Source: Oscillospiraceae bacterium (GTDB lineage: Bacteria; Bacillota; Clostridia; Oscillospirales; Acutalibacteraceae). Taken from it: DNA of 6,649 nt. Each line of letters opens with the position of its first letter. The stretch's first letter is position 1. Shown here piece after piece: positions 6,585-6,649 of this stretch. The DNA lies in NCBI GenBank assembly GCA_029004655.1, contig JAQVYP010000097.1, positions 1-6,649 on the forward strand, read 5' to 3'. The notes beneath the pieces were generated by a model that saw only the letters and a list, made by a program, of their open reading frames with translations, ran no database searches and was not told where the DNA came from. The translations under genes and the position numbers were made by a program.

Positions 6585-6649
6585 GGTCAAGCCCTCGGTC
6601 TATTAGTACTGCCTAGCTGAATACCTCGCGGCACTTACACATGCAGCCT
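6585..6649 (-). rRNA. 23S ribosomal RNA, 3' end (partial)
   Basis: The minus strand reads the conserved 23S 3' tail, including GTGTAAG, CAGTACTAATAGACCG and GAGGGCTTGACC, which corresponds to E. coli GTACTAAT...GAGGCTTAACC. Only the last ~65 nt are inside the window and the gene continues past 6649. The mature 3' end is set near 6585 by analogy and may be off by a few bases. Transcription runs leftward toward the terminator at 6519-6483. Confidence 0.93.

Overview
The window suggests a strictly anaerobic, low-to-moderate GC Gram-positive bacterium of the class Clostridia. A gut- or rumen-type member of the Oscillospiraceae/Ruminococcaceae is my best guess. The grounds are a full-length single-chain pyruvate:ferredoxin oxidoreductase, a clostridial type of EF-G-like GTPase, AAGGAGG-type ribosome binding sites, AT-rich intergenic DNA, and a 23S rRNA 3' tail whose wording resembles that group. 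The lineage is inferred from memory of these families, not from a search.

Layout. (1) Positions 1-158 are an AT-rich upstream region with a plausible extended -10 promoter and a strong ribosome binding site. (2) Positions 159-3719 (+) encode pyruvate:ferredoxin oxidoreductase (PFOR, 1186 aa), followed by a strong intrinsic terminator. (3) Positions 3785-5839 (-) encode a convergent 684-aa EF-G-like translational GTPase; only 65 bp holding that terminator separate the two genes. (4) Positions 5840-6584 form a 745-bp region with no protein gene. It holds, reading leftward from the rRNA, the rRNA operon terminator, a 157-bp palindromic MITE-like repeat, a stretch with nothing recognisable, and a near-consensus minus-strand promoter about 220 nt upstream of the EF-G-like gene. 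(5) Positions 6585-6649 (-) are the last ~65 nt of a 23S rRNA gene that continues beyond the window.

How the parts relate. PFOR is a monocistronic central-metabolism gene that makes acetyl-CoA, CO2 and reduced ferredoxin from pyruvate. The EF-G-like gene and the rRNA operon are read in the same direction, but a terminator and a separate promoter lie between them, so they look like independent transcription units. The link may only be proximity of translation-related genes.

I found no clearly new multi-gene system. The most notable points are the palindromic mobile repeat between the rRNA operon and the EF-G-like gene, the absence of a 5S gene between 23S and its terminator, the altered G3 motif (Leu in place of the catalytic His) in the EF-G-like protein, its long leader, and an exact 14-bp direct repeat that links its promoter with the edge of the mobile repeat.
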